A stretch of 64,000 nucleotides of DNA from the NCBI GenBank assembly GCA_020137815.1, contig CM035354.1:6524015-6588014 (forward strand), written 5' to 3'. Of the stretch, positions 26,112-51,236 are shown piece after piece. Position 1 is the stretch's first letter; each line of letters starts with the position of its first letter. Source of the stretch: Hormiphora californensis. Its lineage: Eukaryota; Ctenophora; Tentaculata; Cydippida; Pleurobrachiidae. Position numbers and translations under genes: made by a program. Under the pieces are notes generated by a model. That model was not told the origin of the DNA. It searched no databases and saw only the letters and a program-made list of their open reading frames with translations.

Positions 26112-28135
26112 AAAAAAAGGGGTTTGAGGGAAAATTTGTGGGCCGCCGGGTTTGAAGGGGAAAATCTTTAACCAGAGCCCCAATCACCCCGTGACCTACC
26201 CGTGATTTCTTTGTGAAAGTGTGATTGTTAAAGAGTTTTTTGGTTGGAAGCAAAGAAATAACTAGTTTCCCTAGTGCAAAACCAGTTAATTTTTTTTGTA
26301 AAATTTTTTTTTTTAAATTTTTTTCAACCACCCTCCCCAAAAACAAATTTTTTTTCGGAATTTTTCCCCACTAAAAAACCCGGAAACCATAATCAACTGA
26401 ATGTGGCCCATTTTTGGGGGTGGAAAAGTTGGAAATCCCCTTTTTTGGCCTTTCCTCAGTCTCCCCCCTTCTCTCCTTTTTCCCCTTCAGTTTTTCTTTT
26501 CTCTGGGCCCGGAGTGCCCCCTTTTTTCTCCCCTCTCCTTGACAAGCTTTAGTTTAACACAGGGCTCCCGGGGCCCTAATGGCTCGTCCTCCCGTTAATT
26601 GGTTAACGTTGCATGTTCAAAAAGAAGAGAGAAAAGAGAGAGAGATAGGGGGAAGAGCGGAAAAGGAGAAAAGGAGATAAGCGGGGGGGGGTTTTATGGG
26701 GTGGGGCGGGGGCCTAGAGGGGGGGGCTCCCCTCTTTTGGGGCCCGTTAAACTTGGGGGGGGTACCTCGCTTTTGGGTCCCCGGGCCTTGGGGGGGGGCT
26801 GGGGGGGGCGGGGGGGGTCGGGGGGGGGCCTCGGGGGCGGGGGGGGGGGCGCTCGCCCCAAAATGACCCGCGGCCGGGATCCCCCTTTTGGGGGTTTTGG
26901 GGGGCGGTAATTTGGGGGGGGGGTCCGAGGAGAGGAAGGAAAGGGAAGAAAGAAAGGGGGGGATTATAAAAAGCACTTCGGGCGACCCTTTGGTCCGAGT
27001 GGGGCCGGGGGGTAGGGGGGAAGTTTTCCCCCGGATAGTGAATAAAACCCCCGTCCCTCCCAAGGAGGGAATGAAAGAAGAGGGGGGATGGGCCCAAAAA
27101 ATTATTACGGGGAATTGAAAAACGGAAAGGGGGTTATGTGGTTTTGGGTGCGGTTTTTTTTTAGTGCATAATTTTTAATTTTCATCGAAGAAACTTGAAA
27201 TTCATGGCCCAAATTCATCCCTCATGAATGAAAATCACTCCCCACCGTCTCCAAAAAGTTGCATTTAAAGTGATCTGCCCATTTGAATTAAACCATTCTT
27301 TTTCCACTGCACTGATGACCCATAAAAAACAAAATTTTCTAAACACTGACCGTCCCTTCCTTTGGGAACTTTTAGACACCCCCCTTGACCTGTGTTGAAT
27401 AAAAATATTTGAGTAGGACAGCAATTTGAAATCTTTTCCCCTTTCTTGGGGTTCCCTAGCAACATGTTTTGTGAATTTGAGAAAAAATAAGAAAGAATAT
27501 CACATTTAAAATGATTCAAATTGGGGCCCATGCTTATAAAAAAAACTATGGGAAGTTGTTTCCTAATGACGTATTAAAATCACAGCAAAAATCTGATAAA
27601 AACCCCCCTTCTGGGATTTGACAAAACTATTGGGAGCCCCCCCCAAACCCATGTGCCCCTAGGCTAGGGCCCCCTACCCCCCCCAACCAAACATTTTTCC
27701 CCTCCTTTCCCGGGCCACCAAGTTTTTGGCCCTTTTTGGTATTTTTCCCCCAAAAAAAAACAATGGGGTTTCCCATAAAATTTTGGGGGACTTTTCCCCT
27801 CAAATTTAAATTAGTGGGAATTAAACTTACATTCACCATTTTTTTCCCAGTCAAAAACTTTAAAGTTTTTTTTTATATTATAAACGTATTTAAAAAATTG
27901 GCCATGCCCAAAAACATCCCGGAAATTTTTCCCACATTTTAAATCCTAAACGGAATGGCATGGGATCTCTCCCCTTTTTTTTTCCCCTTCCTAATACAAA
28001 AAATGGGGGGAGGGGTGCGTGTTTTTTAAAATAAAAATCAATGGGGGTTTTTTTGAGGGGTTAGGTGCCCAATGAGGGGTCCCGGCAGAGGGTGCAAATG
28101 TCGGGGGAAAGGAATGAGAGGAGTGAAAAAGGGAA
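26112..28135. other. Probable low-quality sequence block (homopolymer-inflated)
   Basis: From just after the Lon stop, the sequence becomes a patchwork of G, C, A and T homopolymer runs (for example around 26750-26860 and 27600-27800), unlike either flank. Open frames here encode only Gly/Pro/Phe-rich runs. Ordinary sequence resumes near 28140. Run lengths of this type are typical of poor trace ends or mis-assembled reads. No gene is supported, and the convergent 3' UTRs of Lon and tropomyosin may be hidden in it. Confidence 0.6.
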
Positions 28136-28598
28136 GCATTTTTCAGTCTCATGTTTCCTAAAGACACACTCATCAAGGAACAAAGTGTATGTGGATTTTA
28201 TAAAATTGGTGTGAAATTGAGAGAGACGTGGACCAGACTTGATTCCCGTCGCGAGGATGAATTGATGATGATGATGATGTCAAGGATGTGTGGTAATATC
28301 ATTATGTGGTGATGAATATATAATTGACCCGCCGCTTGTTTACTAAAACTCGAAATTCACACACATACATCACACACACAGACACACGCAGCTGCATATA
28401 TAGTGTGGGGAGCCGATATATAAACTGTCTCTCGACACACAAATACACACACTCGAGGGTGAGCTAGCACAAACCCCTGGCTTTTAATCCATGCCTGGGC
28501 CGGCTACTACCTCTCTAGCATTGTATGTGTGGGGTGCGTGTGACGTTGTGTATGGCGTGAAGCAAATCCTCTCTATCGTATCTCTCTCTCTCAAGTAT
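28136..28598. other. Downstream region of tropomyosin
   Basis: AT-rich ordinary sequence after the last alternative terminal exon; CA-rich microsatellite patches near 28360-28460. Likely 3' UTR. I see no other gene. Confidence 0.4.
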
Positions 28599-39938
<11,340 letters not shown>

Positions 39939-42900
39939 CTTGTGTGTGTGTGTGTGGTGGGGAAAGAGCGGAGGAGCTAGCAGGGAAGGGTGTACGGTTA
40001 GGAATCAGTGAGATAAAAGGTATTTGATAAGTTGTATGGAGGATAAAATATTCAAATGTCAATACTAATTTGGGATCAGTTCATAAACATAATAACGAAA
40101 TGGCTGTAGCTCAAGGGTTAGGATAAATCGGATGAAGATTCAAAGTCTATCTCTCTATTTATCAGGATAAGAAGCGGCATTGTGTAGCTCACACTGCTCT
40201 ATGAGGGTTCCGTAGATCAATAAAGGTATCAAAAATCTCGGGGTTAGTCCGAACAAAGATTGCTTTTGAAAAGACGACATCAGCCCCTCTTACATGGCTG
40301 TTTACCAAAAAAGTTGGGTATCAAGACAATAAGTAAAGAAGGCAAATTCTTAAACACCTCGTAATTTAGAAAAAGCCAGCTTTGTCAAGACCGTTCGAAT
40401 CAAACGTTGGTCGCTAATTAATAAAATCCTGGAAACGGCCACACTGCAATGAGACAAAATACCGGCCGCCACAATCAATAAACTGCCTGGAAACAAATCA
40501 GATATTTTGTGCAAACAGTTGACACATAGTGAAATGCGATTAGCGGGGGGAGGAGGAGGAGGAGAGAAACTGCAATGCGGCGGCAACCAGTCAATTACAA
40601 TGTGATACAGTCATCGGTTACTGTCCACTGGGGGAATTTATAGTGTGAGGTCAGGACTGAGGAGGGTGAACGCATTTTGAGAACTGAGCAGTCGCCTAAC
40701 TAAAGACAGCCCAGGTAGCCACAACTGGGTCCTATCGAACTCTCCCTATTTCTCTCTCCAAAAAACATTTCTTGTCCTGTATTATTCTATTAAAATACGG
40801 TACTGCTATTGCTAACGTAATTTTGTGGCGTTTCCGGCTGAGACGCGCTACTATTGGTCAAACGTGTTTGCTTGCCTATAGCCTTTCTAGCAGGAAGAGA
40901 GAACACGAAAAACACGCACACACATGAAGAGAGAGAGACATGGGCACGCAGGAAGGCAACCGGCTCTCTCTCCCACGACTCTCTCACAAAGCCCACATTT
41001 TACCCAGTGCTCGAGCAACCATGAACCCTAGCCTGCTCCTGAGCTTTCCAGAAAACGTGGTGAGGCCCAGTGGGAAACAAAACGAAGTTTAGGTGCAATG
41101 AAAAATATATGGCTGATAGAGAGAGAAAGTGCCGCATATACTGGTGATAGTGGTAATTGACGGGGAGAAAGCGAGAGAGAGAGGAAGGTGGTGGGGTCAA
41201 TAATTTATATGAGGCATAAACTCTTGCCAGTGGCGCGTTATTTCAGATACCTTTCTCCCAGCGCGCCGCTGGGAGAAGGTAGCTGTAGTTTATCCGCCAC
41301 TGGCGGATAAACTGGTTTAAATCACGACGACGATCCCGAGGCGTAGCCGAGGGAGAGGCGGAGGGGTTTAAACCTATAACGCGTCTATGGCAAGAGTTTA
41401 TGGGTTATATACCCTGCTTTAGTTGTTTGTTACAAGTATTACACACTAACATGAGAGAGAACACTAATCAAAACACAAAAAGAGAACTGAGAAACAGTCA
41501 AAAACATCTCTCAATTGAGTGTACATTGTTTGGTAACAGTTACTAAGGAGAGAGAGAAAGAAATAACAAGATATGGGGCATGCCAGACATAACACAGAGG
41601 AATTGAGATAGTGAAACAAAAGGGAAGATAAAGAGAGAGAGAGTAATTGACGGAATGTGTTGTTTCTTTCTCTCCAATTTAGTGTGTAACTCTTCCAAAC
41701 AGTGTTCCCTCTGTATTTCAGTAAGAACTGATCATTTACACACACTTTGAATGTAACATAGGAGTTAAAAATAAATAACCTGCCAGTGGGAAATAATCTG
41801 CCGCTGGACTGGCTGTTTATCGAGAGCGCGCTAGTGGGACTTCTCGCCACTGGCGCATTATTTAAGTTAGCAGGGTATATATATCCACACACCACAAACA
41901 CCGCTGCGGGGAGGAGAGGGAAAGAGTTGGAATTAAAAGGAGAGAATGAGCCGTATGTGGCTAGGTTAGAGTTGTTGACCTAATATCTTGACAACACGGT
42001 CACATTAAGTGTGGTAAAAGTTGTGAACTCATACGGTAAAATACAAGGTGAGAGAAGTGGAGTAGAGAAAAATGTATACAATTGAAGGCCCAAAATTGGG
42101 TGGCTAAAATTAAATGGGGGAAAGAGAGAGGTTAAATATATACATTTCAATACCCTATCACTTTATGTGGGTGGTTTAAAGGTTCAGCGATCAAGTGCTT
42201 GGATTCCAGTGAAAAATTAAAAAAAAGAGTAACAGCGTTAGAGAGCTCTTCTTAGCATTCCTCTAGATCTTTTGCCCCTTCTTCACTTTGTATGTAAAGT
42301 GCTGGATCAGCGTCTATTCTCTTACACACCACCTTTTGAATATATTTATATCACGAAACCTTTTTACCGTCTTTTGTGGTAGCAGTAGGGAAAGAGAGTG
42401 GAGGAGGGTAAGGCCAACTTACCAATACAATTGTAGCAGAAAGATCATTTGTCGTCTATAAAACTACCACGAAATTCTTAAATTACTCAGTAGGTAATGT
42501 CTCCGAGTGAACATTTGCAGAAAAAAGTTGGCCCTCAAATCTCAATGACTAGACGAATATATTCAACTTTCAAGTATCCAGAGCTGAGAGTACACCTGAC
42601 AAGAAAATGAGGTCCAATATTAAACTAGGGAGATAGAAGAACCAGTGGACGTCTTCGTCAGACTTGGATCTCTCTCTCCCCCTCTAGCTCTCCCCATATA
42701 TCCCCATAATATCTATATCTTCCCGTCTCTCTCGTTATCTCCCTCTCTCTCACTTAGCGTCCATGTCTATTAGAGAACCGCTGTTCCACTGAGGCTGTCT
42801 AAAACTCTACTTAAAAAATAGAAGAATAAACAGAAGGATTAGCAGATACTAAACTTCCTCTCTCCCTTCTTCCCCTGTGTCTCCTGGCTCTCCCATTTCC

Positions 42901-44914
42901 CGCTATGTCTTTTCATTCCCTCTGTTTAGAAGCTGTTGACTCTATCACCACTTTACTTTAGCACCACTGTATCTTCTCTCTCGACGTTTCATACTTATAG
43001 TTCTCTCTCTCACTCACCCACTCTCTCTCCCCCTCTCTCTATCACCATCTCTCTCCATCTCTCTTACTCACCCTCTCTCTCCATCTCTCTTACTCACCCT
43101 ATATTTCTTGTCACCCTACTTCGGAACTCGGTGCTTTAAGTTTGTGTTGATGTTTATTAGCCCTGCTTTATCCGTCTAACATCCCTCTATATCTGTCTCG
43201 TTATGAGAGGGTGAGAGTGGTAGAGGGAGAGAGAGAGAGAGAGAGAGCGAAAAAGGAAAAGAGAGAGGGAGAGAGAGGTAAAGGGAAATAGAGAGAGATA
43301 GAGAGAGAGAAAGCACACAATGATGTGATGATAGGTACTGTTAAGGAGGTAGCCCAATCAACAACACGAGATGAAGTCACGTGCCCGTATTCGACCAGTT
43401 AAATTCGATTAGCTGGTGCTGATTTTTCAGCCGCCTCCACCGGACCAGCAGCAGTAAGCCACACACGCATAGGAACATGTGTGTAGTATGTGAGAGGCAT
43501 TCACTGCCCGTGGCATGCGTGATGTGTGTGGATAGGGTGGGGAGAGGGTGGACACTGGTGAGTGGTGACAGAGAGCGAGGGGGGAGTGGACAAACAACTG
43601 CTGCTGCAGTACAACTACACTGAAAGCAATTCAAGTGTGAAATGGTGGGTCTGAGTCCGGGAATAGGTCGGGTGCAGATTCGGGGAGATGATTGGGGAAT
43701 GGGAGCGAGAAAGCAAAAGCATATATTGAATAGCTAGTGCTACATGGCTGTGTGGTTAGGAAACCCACTGAAATAATCAAATGGGAAGGAGAGAGAGAGA
43801 AAGAGAGAGAGAGAGAGAAGTTAGGAGAAGCCATAGAAAGTCGCACCGCGGTTTGGTCATGTAGCTTATAAAATGCTTTTCCTTCCCTTTTTGACCAAGA
43901 AATAAAACAGATCATGTTTTGGTTGGGGGGTGAAAGTTCAAATACTAAAACTCACATACACAAGCACCCGTTACAAATACACACACTCTTTCATCAAATG
44001 ATCCAGATATATGTTCGATGTTAGAGCAATGGTCTGGCCCTATTCGAGAACAGAGCGGTCAGAGCATTGGCCTGACAGGATGTTCACTATATTTCTCCTT
44101 GTTTCTCCTGGTTTCTTGTTCACATGCCATTCATTACTCGGTTTTGAAAATCAACAACACTGAACACACACCGAACGTGGAGAAATGCAGTGAAAAAGAC
44201 GCTGAATCAAGTTGAAGGACGGGGTAAAATAAAACAGAGGAAAACCGCGAATAGTGCACCAGCACCATACAATTAGACCTAAAGTTTCAATCTCTCTCTC
44301 CGTTCTTTTAAAATGCATACAAACATTGGTAATGAAGTTACCCCTCCCTTGCCGGCGCTAAGAGCGCCCTACGAAGGTCGTAGAGGGGTTATTTCATAAC
44401 CAATACAAACACGGCACCGGACACACAACTCATTCTATGTGTCATATATATCCCGGGCCCTCTTCTACAAAACATTAAATCCAGAAATAATAACTTATTT
44501 TGAAAACTTGTAAAAAGAGGGAAATTGAGATATTGCCGACGCGAAACGGGTACTCGGCATTTTTCACAACCTATATAGAGAACAAAACACACACGGATAG
44601 CAGTATAACAACTAAAAAACTTTTCTCTATAACACCCCACAAAACCACACGGGATATAACATTTCGGGGAAACTAACATTGGGGGGGGGGGGACTAACAT
44701 TTCGGGGGGAACTAACATTTCAAAAATATGTTATCAAACACATAAACTTCTCTCTTTCAAACACACTACTGAAGTGGTTTGTGATTGAAAGTCCGTTTGA
44801 TAAAACCAATGTCTCTCATTTCCTCTCCTGAGAAACTTTCTATAATGACCTCACTAGAGATCAGTTTTTTTCCATTTAACATAATACGTTTTGCATCCTA
44901 ATAAATTCCAAGCG
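39939..44914. other. Gene-poor stretch between tropomyosin and IFRD
   Basis: About 5 kb without a convincing exon on either strand. It holds the tropomyosin 1a promoter side, CT- and GA-rich tracts (for example 42660-42760, 43010-43100, 43218-43315), a hairpin element at about 41216-41403 and related fragments at 41775-41880. Short open frames here are microsatellite products. Confidence 0.5.
41216..41403. mobile_element. Small palindromic MITE-like element
   Basis: Ends CATAAACTCTTGCCA and its complement TGGCAAGAGTTTATG. Inside are two shorter palindromes, TCTCCCAGCGCGCCGCTGGGAGA and the GTTTATCCGCCACTGGCGGATAAAC region (described, about 41255-41315). A related block with GCCACTGGCGCATTATTTAA lies at about 41845-41870, suggesting a family. 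Confidence 0.6.
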
Positions 44915-47900
44915 TTATACCACCATCCTCTTATCTCGCTGTTTCAGCATGTTTCTCTGTCGGGCTTTGTTGCAGGCAGCGTTCAACTTTTTCTGAAATG
45001 AAATACAATTTTTAGAAACATGGGATAGAAGGTTTAATGATTTAATGCCTTTTTGGTGCGTGACAGGTGGATTTTCCGGGATTAAATCGAATTGACAAGT
45101 TGTTGTGTGACTTAAATAGAATAACCAAATCATGCAACAACTGTGCATCTCGAGTTGACCAATGATATTGGAAGGATAAAAGCCGGAAGACAATAGGAAT
45201 TAGTAGGAATAAAAAATAGTGGCATAACCTACCATTTCAATTTTATCTCCTTTAGAGATAGGGTCGGCTCGGAGAGGGGGTGGTCCCAGTCCCAGGATCT
45301 CTCTCACAAATACATTCTGTTGAAGGTGAAGTGAAGTTGAAACTCCGAGGGATTCCTTCAGGGCGGAATACTGGACTTTCTCTGACCAGGAGGAGATGGG
45401 TAGGGTTTCTTGGGCTGAAATCTTCACTGTTTCTTTGACACTGTCTAAAAATGGGGGGAGGGTTAGTCAGAATTGAGTGGTGCTGAAGGATGTACCTAAA
45501 TGGCTGCTGGACATGTCACAATATAATATATCAGCCGTTGATCTAAATTCCCAAATCGGTCGCGAGTAAGAGCCAACTGGAGGCGGTAGTCTAAAAACCA
45601 CGACACAAAACATACTCTCTACCAAACCCACCGTTGTCCATGACGCATCCTAGGATTTCTCTGAAGGAGGCTCTTTGTTGTTTCCTATCTCTCTTCGCCC
45701 TGAATTTAGCACTGTCTCGTGACAATGTCTCTAGGTCGTCAAAGACACTCTGTAGTCCATCAACCTTAGGGAATATGTGAGTGTTAGTAACCTGCTCCTT
45801 CATAAAATTATCTATCGCGGATTTCTTTTGTGCTCCTACGCAATAAGTGAACCAGTCCAGTGAACACTTCTAACACGCATGAAAGGTGCTTCTATACACA
45901 ATAACGGTTGGAAATATGTGTCTCTCACACAATAGAAACATGCACTAAAGCTGGTGTGTGAACAATGCGTTCAACACACAACTAAACACGGGACAGTTTT
46001 AACATCCACGGGAGACATAAATAGAAGGACAAAGGTGGTAACTAAATCCTAAATAGTGAACATCAGTATACCACACCAAATCCCGTCTTGTAAAAGTTCC
46101 ACAACGCGGGTTTTAGAAATGGAACTAAACTTACAGAGTCATCAAAATCAGGGTTGTAGTCACGGCCCATCTCGAAGAAATGTGCTAGGGTCTCCCCAGC
46201 CTGGATCCGGACATCAACATTACTGTGTTTTAGTTGGGCTATCACTGAGTTTAGAATCCTAGAGAGAGGAAATAGATGAATATGATGATGATGTTGGGAG
46301 ACGACCTGCTATTAGTAACTTTCTGAAGTACTTACATTCCAATTGTGTTTTTTCGCTCTGTAGGGGAGCACACGGTGAGAATGAGAGATGTAGCGCCCAT
46401 GGCAGAGACAGCAAGGTCTTTATCTTCACTTCCCGTTAGGTCTCTCAGCAACAGAAGCATTTCTTTCCTATCATCCAGACTATCTATTGGGCATTGGGAG
46501 TCAGAGGTTAGAGGTAGTAGGTGGGATAACTGGGCGGGTATAAAGTTGTTTGTAATTGGGGTCGAAGGACTGATAAGCTACAGTTTTCCCACCACCACCA
46601 CGCCGTGTTAGAATACCTGTACAAATGAAGCAAAGGGTGGCCAACTGTTGAAGAATTCCAGCTCTCTCACTTCCTGAGCTATTTATCAGTAGAGGTTTCA
46701 ATTCTTGATAAAATGCCTCCAGATCCAATTCCTCGCCCGCTTGGAGGGTGAACAGGACCGCAAGTTGGGCCGTTTTCATTCTCTCGGACCCTTTTCCTGA
46801 TAACAATAAGAGGAGTGGTTGAGGTCATGCGTTCTCTGGCTTCAAGCCAACCTCATCTCTATGAAAACACCAGTGCGCGCGCTAAGCGCTCAATAATAAA
46901 GTGATAACATCGGAAACTTTAACCACGCGCATGTCGTTTATCCCGCGCGCCGCGCTTATAAAAGGGTGGGCCCAGTGGTTGCGTCACTGAAGCGAGCCAA
47001 GCGGGATAGCAGAGACCCGTCACACTTCAGAGTGGGAATATTAATTATCATTTGGCATCGTGCCAGTAATTACCGTTCTTAAGGGATTTCAGGATAACTT
47101 CTGTAACTTCAGCCATCCTGCAAAGAAAATGAACGGTAAAACTACCGGAAAGTGTAGCGGAAGAAGCACACACATCTCAAAATAAACACATGAAATGGAA
47201 AAAGGGAACATTTTGCACGAATAACGTACCTTTTTTGTAGGCATTCTCCGAGGATTTTGCTTCGGAAGAGTTCTGCTAAAATCGCCAAATTCTTCGTTCG
47301 GACGACAGAGCTGCACGTGAGAGAAATTGGGTCAGAAGAGAGACAGGGAGAGAAAAGGGGGCGACGAATGTAGCGGTGAAATGTAATAACTCAATTCTCT
47401 CTCCTCATGCACCCTCCAGGGCCAATTTATTCTGCCTCTCCCTACTTCAATGACAACTCTCTACTAGCTTCTGTGGAAATAAACCTCTGAATCCTAATCA
47501 TACTGGTCACACCTATTCATCGCTATAAAGTATACACTGTTCACAATAACGTCATGAAGACGTCACATTTCATTATTACTCAAAACTGCATACTCTACTT
47601 CACTTCTACCCTGTCCAATTATTGCACATTATATATCTCATTATTCAGCACTAACTTTTTCAGTGCTGCAGCTTCAAGCGCTATCTCCAGCTGCATGTCA
47701 ACAGAGTGATCGCTGTCTTCAATTCCACTTTCACCTGTCAAACCTGAGGGAGAATTTATTATTTAGGAACTGTATCATTATTTAGTTCCACTTCCACCAG
47801 AGTAAAACTTAACAGTTTCCCTTGCTCTGCAGAGCGAGGGAAATTATTAAACTGTCAAGTTTTAAATGAGATCTTCCTCAAGTGCGTGAGGCCGTGTCTC

Positions 47901-49034
47901 GGTGTTGAGTAATGAGTGAGGTAATGTCGACCTAAGCAAGCTAAGAGAAAGAGAGATACAGAAAGTTGTGAAAGAAATTAAAAAGTTGTGAAAAAAGTAA
48001 AAAGTTGTGAAAAAGCGAAAGTTGTGAAAGAAAGCGAAAGTTGTGAAAGAAAGCGAAAGTTGTGAAAGACTTGATTGACGTCACCATAACATAAAGGTAA
48101 TGCAATGTAATTGATCCATGGTATATTGGGGGGGGGGGGGTTGCAACACCGAATATTACGGATTACCGGTTACCCCAGGGCCTATCTTGCTGGAACCATG
48201 CCTGCTGTTACTGTGATAACAAACACTAGTGATAGTAAGGTATTAGATCATCTAACAAGGCCATCTCGCAGTGGGAGGGGGTGAAATCACCACTACTTGC
48301 TAACAAGCAGAGGGTGCCAGAATAAAATGAGATCACTCCAAGTGACGTCATTCCGGGGAAAAGTGAGACTAAAAGATCTGGAATTTAATTAAAATTCAAC
48401 CGGAAAATATTCAGATAGCAATAAGCAAGTCCATGCATAATCCCAGCTAAGGGGACGGGTAGCGGGTCACCCCAAGGGCTACATGCAAAGCACACTTACT
48501 TCCTTCACCTAGAGATTCCCGTTCAAGATTGTTCTGGTAGCTAATATTGCTGATAAAACTTGACACGTCATCTTCATAGTCACTGCACTCAATCTCACGA
48601 TTTCGACCTGAATAAGGAGATGATAAATGAATAGGTATACTGCACATGGTGTTGGTGTAGAGGCAACGAGAGAAAGCAGTCAAACTGACAGAGCTGAGGC
48701 CTGAGATGATAAGATAAGATTTGAGAGCTCATTCATTTCACTGCCAAGTCGCATGTCTAACTGAAATGTAACAGATAAATCTGCAAAATCTACAACTGAT
48801 CATCTATCCTAGACGATCTACTACTAACCTTTCTTTCCCTTATTTTCTTTTCCTCCCTTCTTTTCTTTTACGACATACTCGTCGTCAACTGAAACGATAA
48901 TTAACGAGTGAAAAATGAGGCTTGTTTTGCAAAACGTACTTGAGTACTACCAGCTCGGTAAATCAATTTAATTAATTAATCAATTAAACAGTAAAACTTT
49001 AGTAATTCTCACCTTTTCCTCCTTTCTTCCCCAT
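44915..49034 (-). CDS. IFRD1: Interferon-related developmental regulator (IFRD1/2) family protein
   Basis: Twelve minus-strand exons: 49013-49034, 48829-48888, 48500-48607, 47656-47734, 47230-47310, 47074-47117, 46617-46796, 46336-46483, 46135-46258, 45632-45764, 45233-45444, 44915-44992. They total 1269 bp, 422 residues, with all phases agreeing. The N-terminus is Lys/Gly-rich (MGKKGGK, KKGGKENKGKK), then an acidic linker. The body is ARM/HEAT-like helices, with IFRD hallmarks DVRIQAGETLAHFFEMGRD (residues about 230-250), RDRKQQRASFREIL and VFVREILGLGPPPLRAD near the end. The C-terminus is basic. Human IFRD1 is 451 residues. Role from family: a conserved ribosome-binding and transcription-cofactor protein. 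I cannot tell IFRD1 from IFRD2; a single invertebrate orthologue is likely. The short exons 1 and 2 are the least certain. Confidence 0.88.
47944..48071. repeat. Short tandem repeat (AAAGTTGTGAAAGAAAGCG)
   Basis: About six imperfect copies of a 14-19 bp unit inside an IFRD intron. The last three copies are exact 19-bp repeats. Confidence 0.85.
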
Positions 49035-50423
49035 GTCAATTTTATCTTGTTGTTTTCTGTGTATCTCTTGTTTCTTTAGACCAATTTAGGGCTGTTGGCA
49101 TACCTATTCACAAAATACAGCGGTCAGAGACAGTGGGACACCCTGTATAAAATGATGTAGATGGCTGCTATTATAACAATACACTAAGACAAATGACGTT
49201 GTCAAGGTGTGGCTACTGCACCAGCTGGTGCACTGTCAGTTCTGGCCCTGGCACAGCAACTTCTATTCTCAGTATGTTATATGTATGTGTACTAAAATAA
49301 GAGAGTAATAAACCTGGCTTATCAGTTATCACATAATCTATCTAATAATGGGAGTAATAAATCTGTAATATATGTCTAGCTCTGAGCTCATAACATAAAG
49401 AGATGTGGAGCAATTAAGTGTAACTTATTAATGCTAACTGCTCTTCATTTCGGCATCACTCTAGAAACAGAATAAATAACAAGGTTCCACTATTCAAGGA
49501 TTGGTTAGTGAGACCTATCACTGTGTAACGTAACACAGTCCTGCGTCCAAACGAAACTGGTATTAGCAAACAGTTGTTTACCATGGTTTGAGAATAACAA
49601 CTAGCACTCTACATAGTGTTTAACTATCTAAGAAGCTCTGACATCATCACAATGCAAGATATCAAATACATACTATGTTTGCGAGTGGTAGTCATGAGAC
49701 TGGCACTGATACCAGCTGATCATCTAAATCAAACTCAAAATGAGACACTTTCTATCACTCCCAATATTCGGTGAATTTCATGAATATGAAACCACCTATC
49801 ATGCGTTCTTTTCTCCTTGGATTAGAGTTTTCAGTCAACACACCGTCAACGGTCAAATCTCAGTCAGTTGGTTGCTATCGGCTATGCCCTCAATAAGCGT
49901 ACCTATCAGAAATCAGAATGCAGCATCTTTGTTTTCTTAATATTAAAGTTCTCAGGTTCAAATTTACATAGCCCACACACAGTCACACAATCACATAACT
50001 TTAATTATCATGATGATGAAATCAACTGTTTGACAACAAAATAAATTAGGAATTCGCAGTATTTGCGTCCATACCATTGGGTTGAAACAAACTTTTTATG
50101 ACTCAGCTCTTGAGAATCGATGATCCGGACCGGAACATCCGGTAGAGTTTCTTTCGTCAGCGGACAGAGGCCAGAGCCGCCTAGGCCCCAGGCCCCAGTC
50201 GAAGCTCGAAAGACTACACAGCTCGAAAGACTGCAGACCCCAAGTGCGCGCGTTTTCCACGGCTTTACGGGCCTGTAGCATAGGCCAACTTTTAACTTTT
50301 TTTGTCTCCCGTTTAAAAACGGGGCCCGTTTTGTGTGATTCGTCTCTGGGATTCTACGACTCCTTTCTCTCGTCCGAATTTTATGTTATGCTTGTTTCAA
50401 CTCACTATTTTCGTTCTTATGTA

Positions 50424-50641
50424 CAGATTTTTTGAAACTGTCACCCCCCTGAAATAACAAATTTGTCATATCTCCGGTTCCTGATAAGATAGAGACTTGA
50501 AATTTGGAGGTTCGGAAGAACTTAGCAAGATCTTTATAACCTCCAAATTTCAAGTCTCTATCTCATCAGGAACCGGACTTATGGTCATTTAAAGAAATTT
50601 GAAAACTCAGGGGGGTGACAGTTTAAAAAAATCCGACTTTT
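50424..50641. mobile_element. MITE of the AAAGTCGG family, second copy
   Basis: Left AGATTTTTTGAAACTGTCACC, right GGTGACAGTTTAAAAAAATC then CGACTTT. The interior is itself palindromic: ATCTCCGGTTCCTGATAAG with its complement, and AAATTTGGAGGTT with AACCTCCAAATTT. Terminal arms match those at 12549-12701 but the interiors differ. Confidence 0.75.
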
Positions 50642-50814
50642 TTTAAAAGTAAAAAAATTGTTGCACTTGATGAATAAAAAAAAGCGAAGTTGAAGTTTAA
50701 AATTAAATAGCGCTGCTAAAGGTCATCTTTAGATGTAACGCGCTATTAAATTTTAAATAAACGACGCATGACACTCGCGCGCACCAAAAAAGTTCTCGAT
50801 CTCAAAAATATAAT

Positions 50815-51110
50815 AGGGATCCCTAAAAAAGTTCAGTATTTACACAGAGTTTACACAGTCTTTACTCAGTCGTTACACCCAGAGCGGCGCGTGCTGCGCA
50901 CAGTGGCCTTTTCCAAGAAAATATTGGATTGTGTGCTGCACAATTGACAAAATTGAGCGCTGCGGCGAAAAAAGTTTCCGAAAACGCTGCAAATCGAGTG
51001 CGAAAGACGCAGTCGTTACACCCAGAGCGGCGCGGGCGCTCTGGGAGTAACGACTGAGTAAAGACTGTGTAAACTCTGTGTAAATACTGAACTTTTTTAG
51101 GGATCCCTAT
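50815..51110. mobile_element. Non-autonomous relative of the 10.28-13.31 kb transposon
   Basis: Ends AGGGATCCCTAAAAAAGTTC and complement, continuing about 80 bp through TTTACTCAGTCGTTACACCC, the same as the large element. AT flanks both ends. It is about 296 bp with no coding capacity, so it is a plausible deletion derivative mobilised by that transposase. Confidence 0.8.
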
Positions 51111-51236
51111 ACAACAAACCGAATTTTTTTGAATTTTCAAAACATTTTCTTTTCTGCAGAACTCAGCTTCGAAGTTTTAAACCTCGTGTATAATGAGTTA
51201 AGTTAAACTAATAGCCACTACCCTTTGTTTAGTGAC

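Larger units (their letters stand above)
49035..51236. other. IFRD-MINDY4 divergent intergenic region with MITE copies
   Basis: The two genes point away from each other here. 49040-50090 is AT-rich with no gene seen. At about 50235-50285 is a reverse copy of sequence from 8798-8830. About 50424-50641 and about 50815-51110 are small inverted-repeat elements. The MINDY4 start at 51237 is only about 130 bp from the end of the second element. Confidence 0.5.

Noticed and set aside
26599-27097. Gly- and Pro-rich open frames
   Set aside because: Products of homopolymer runs in the doubtful block; not protein-like.
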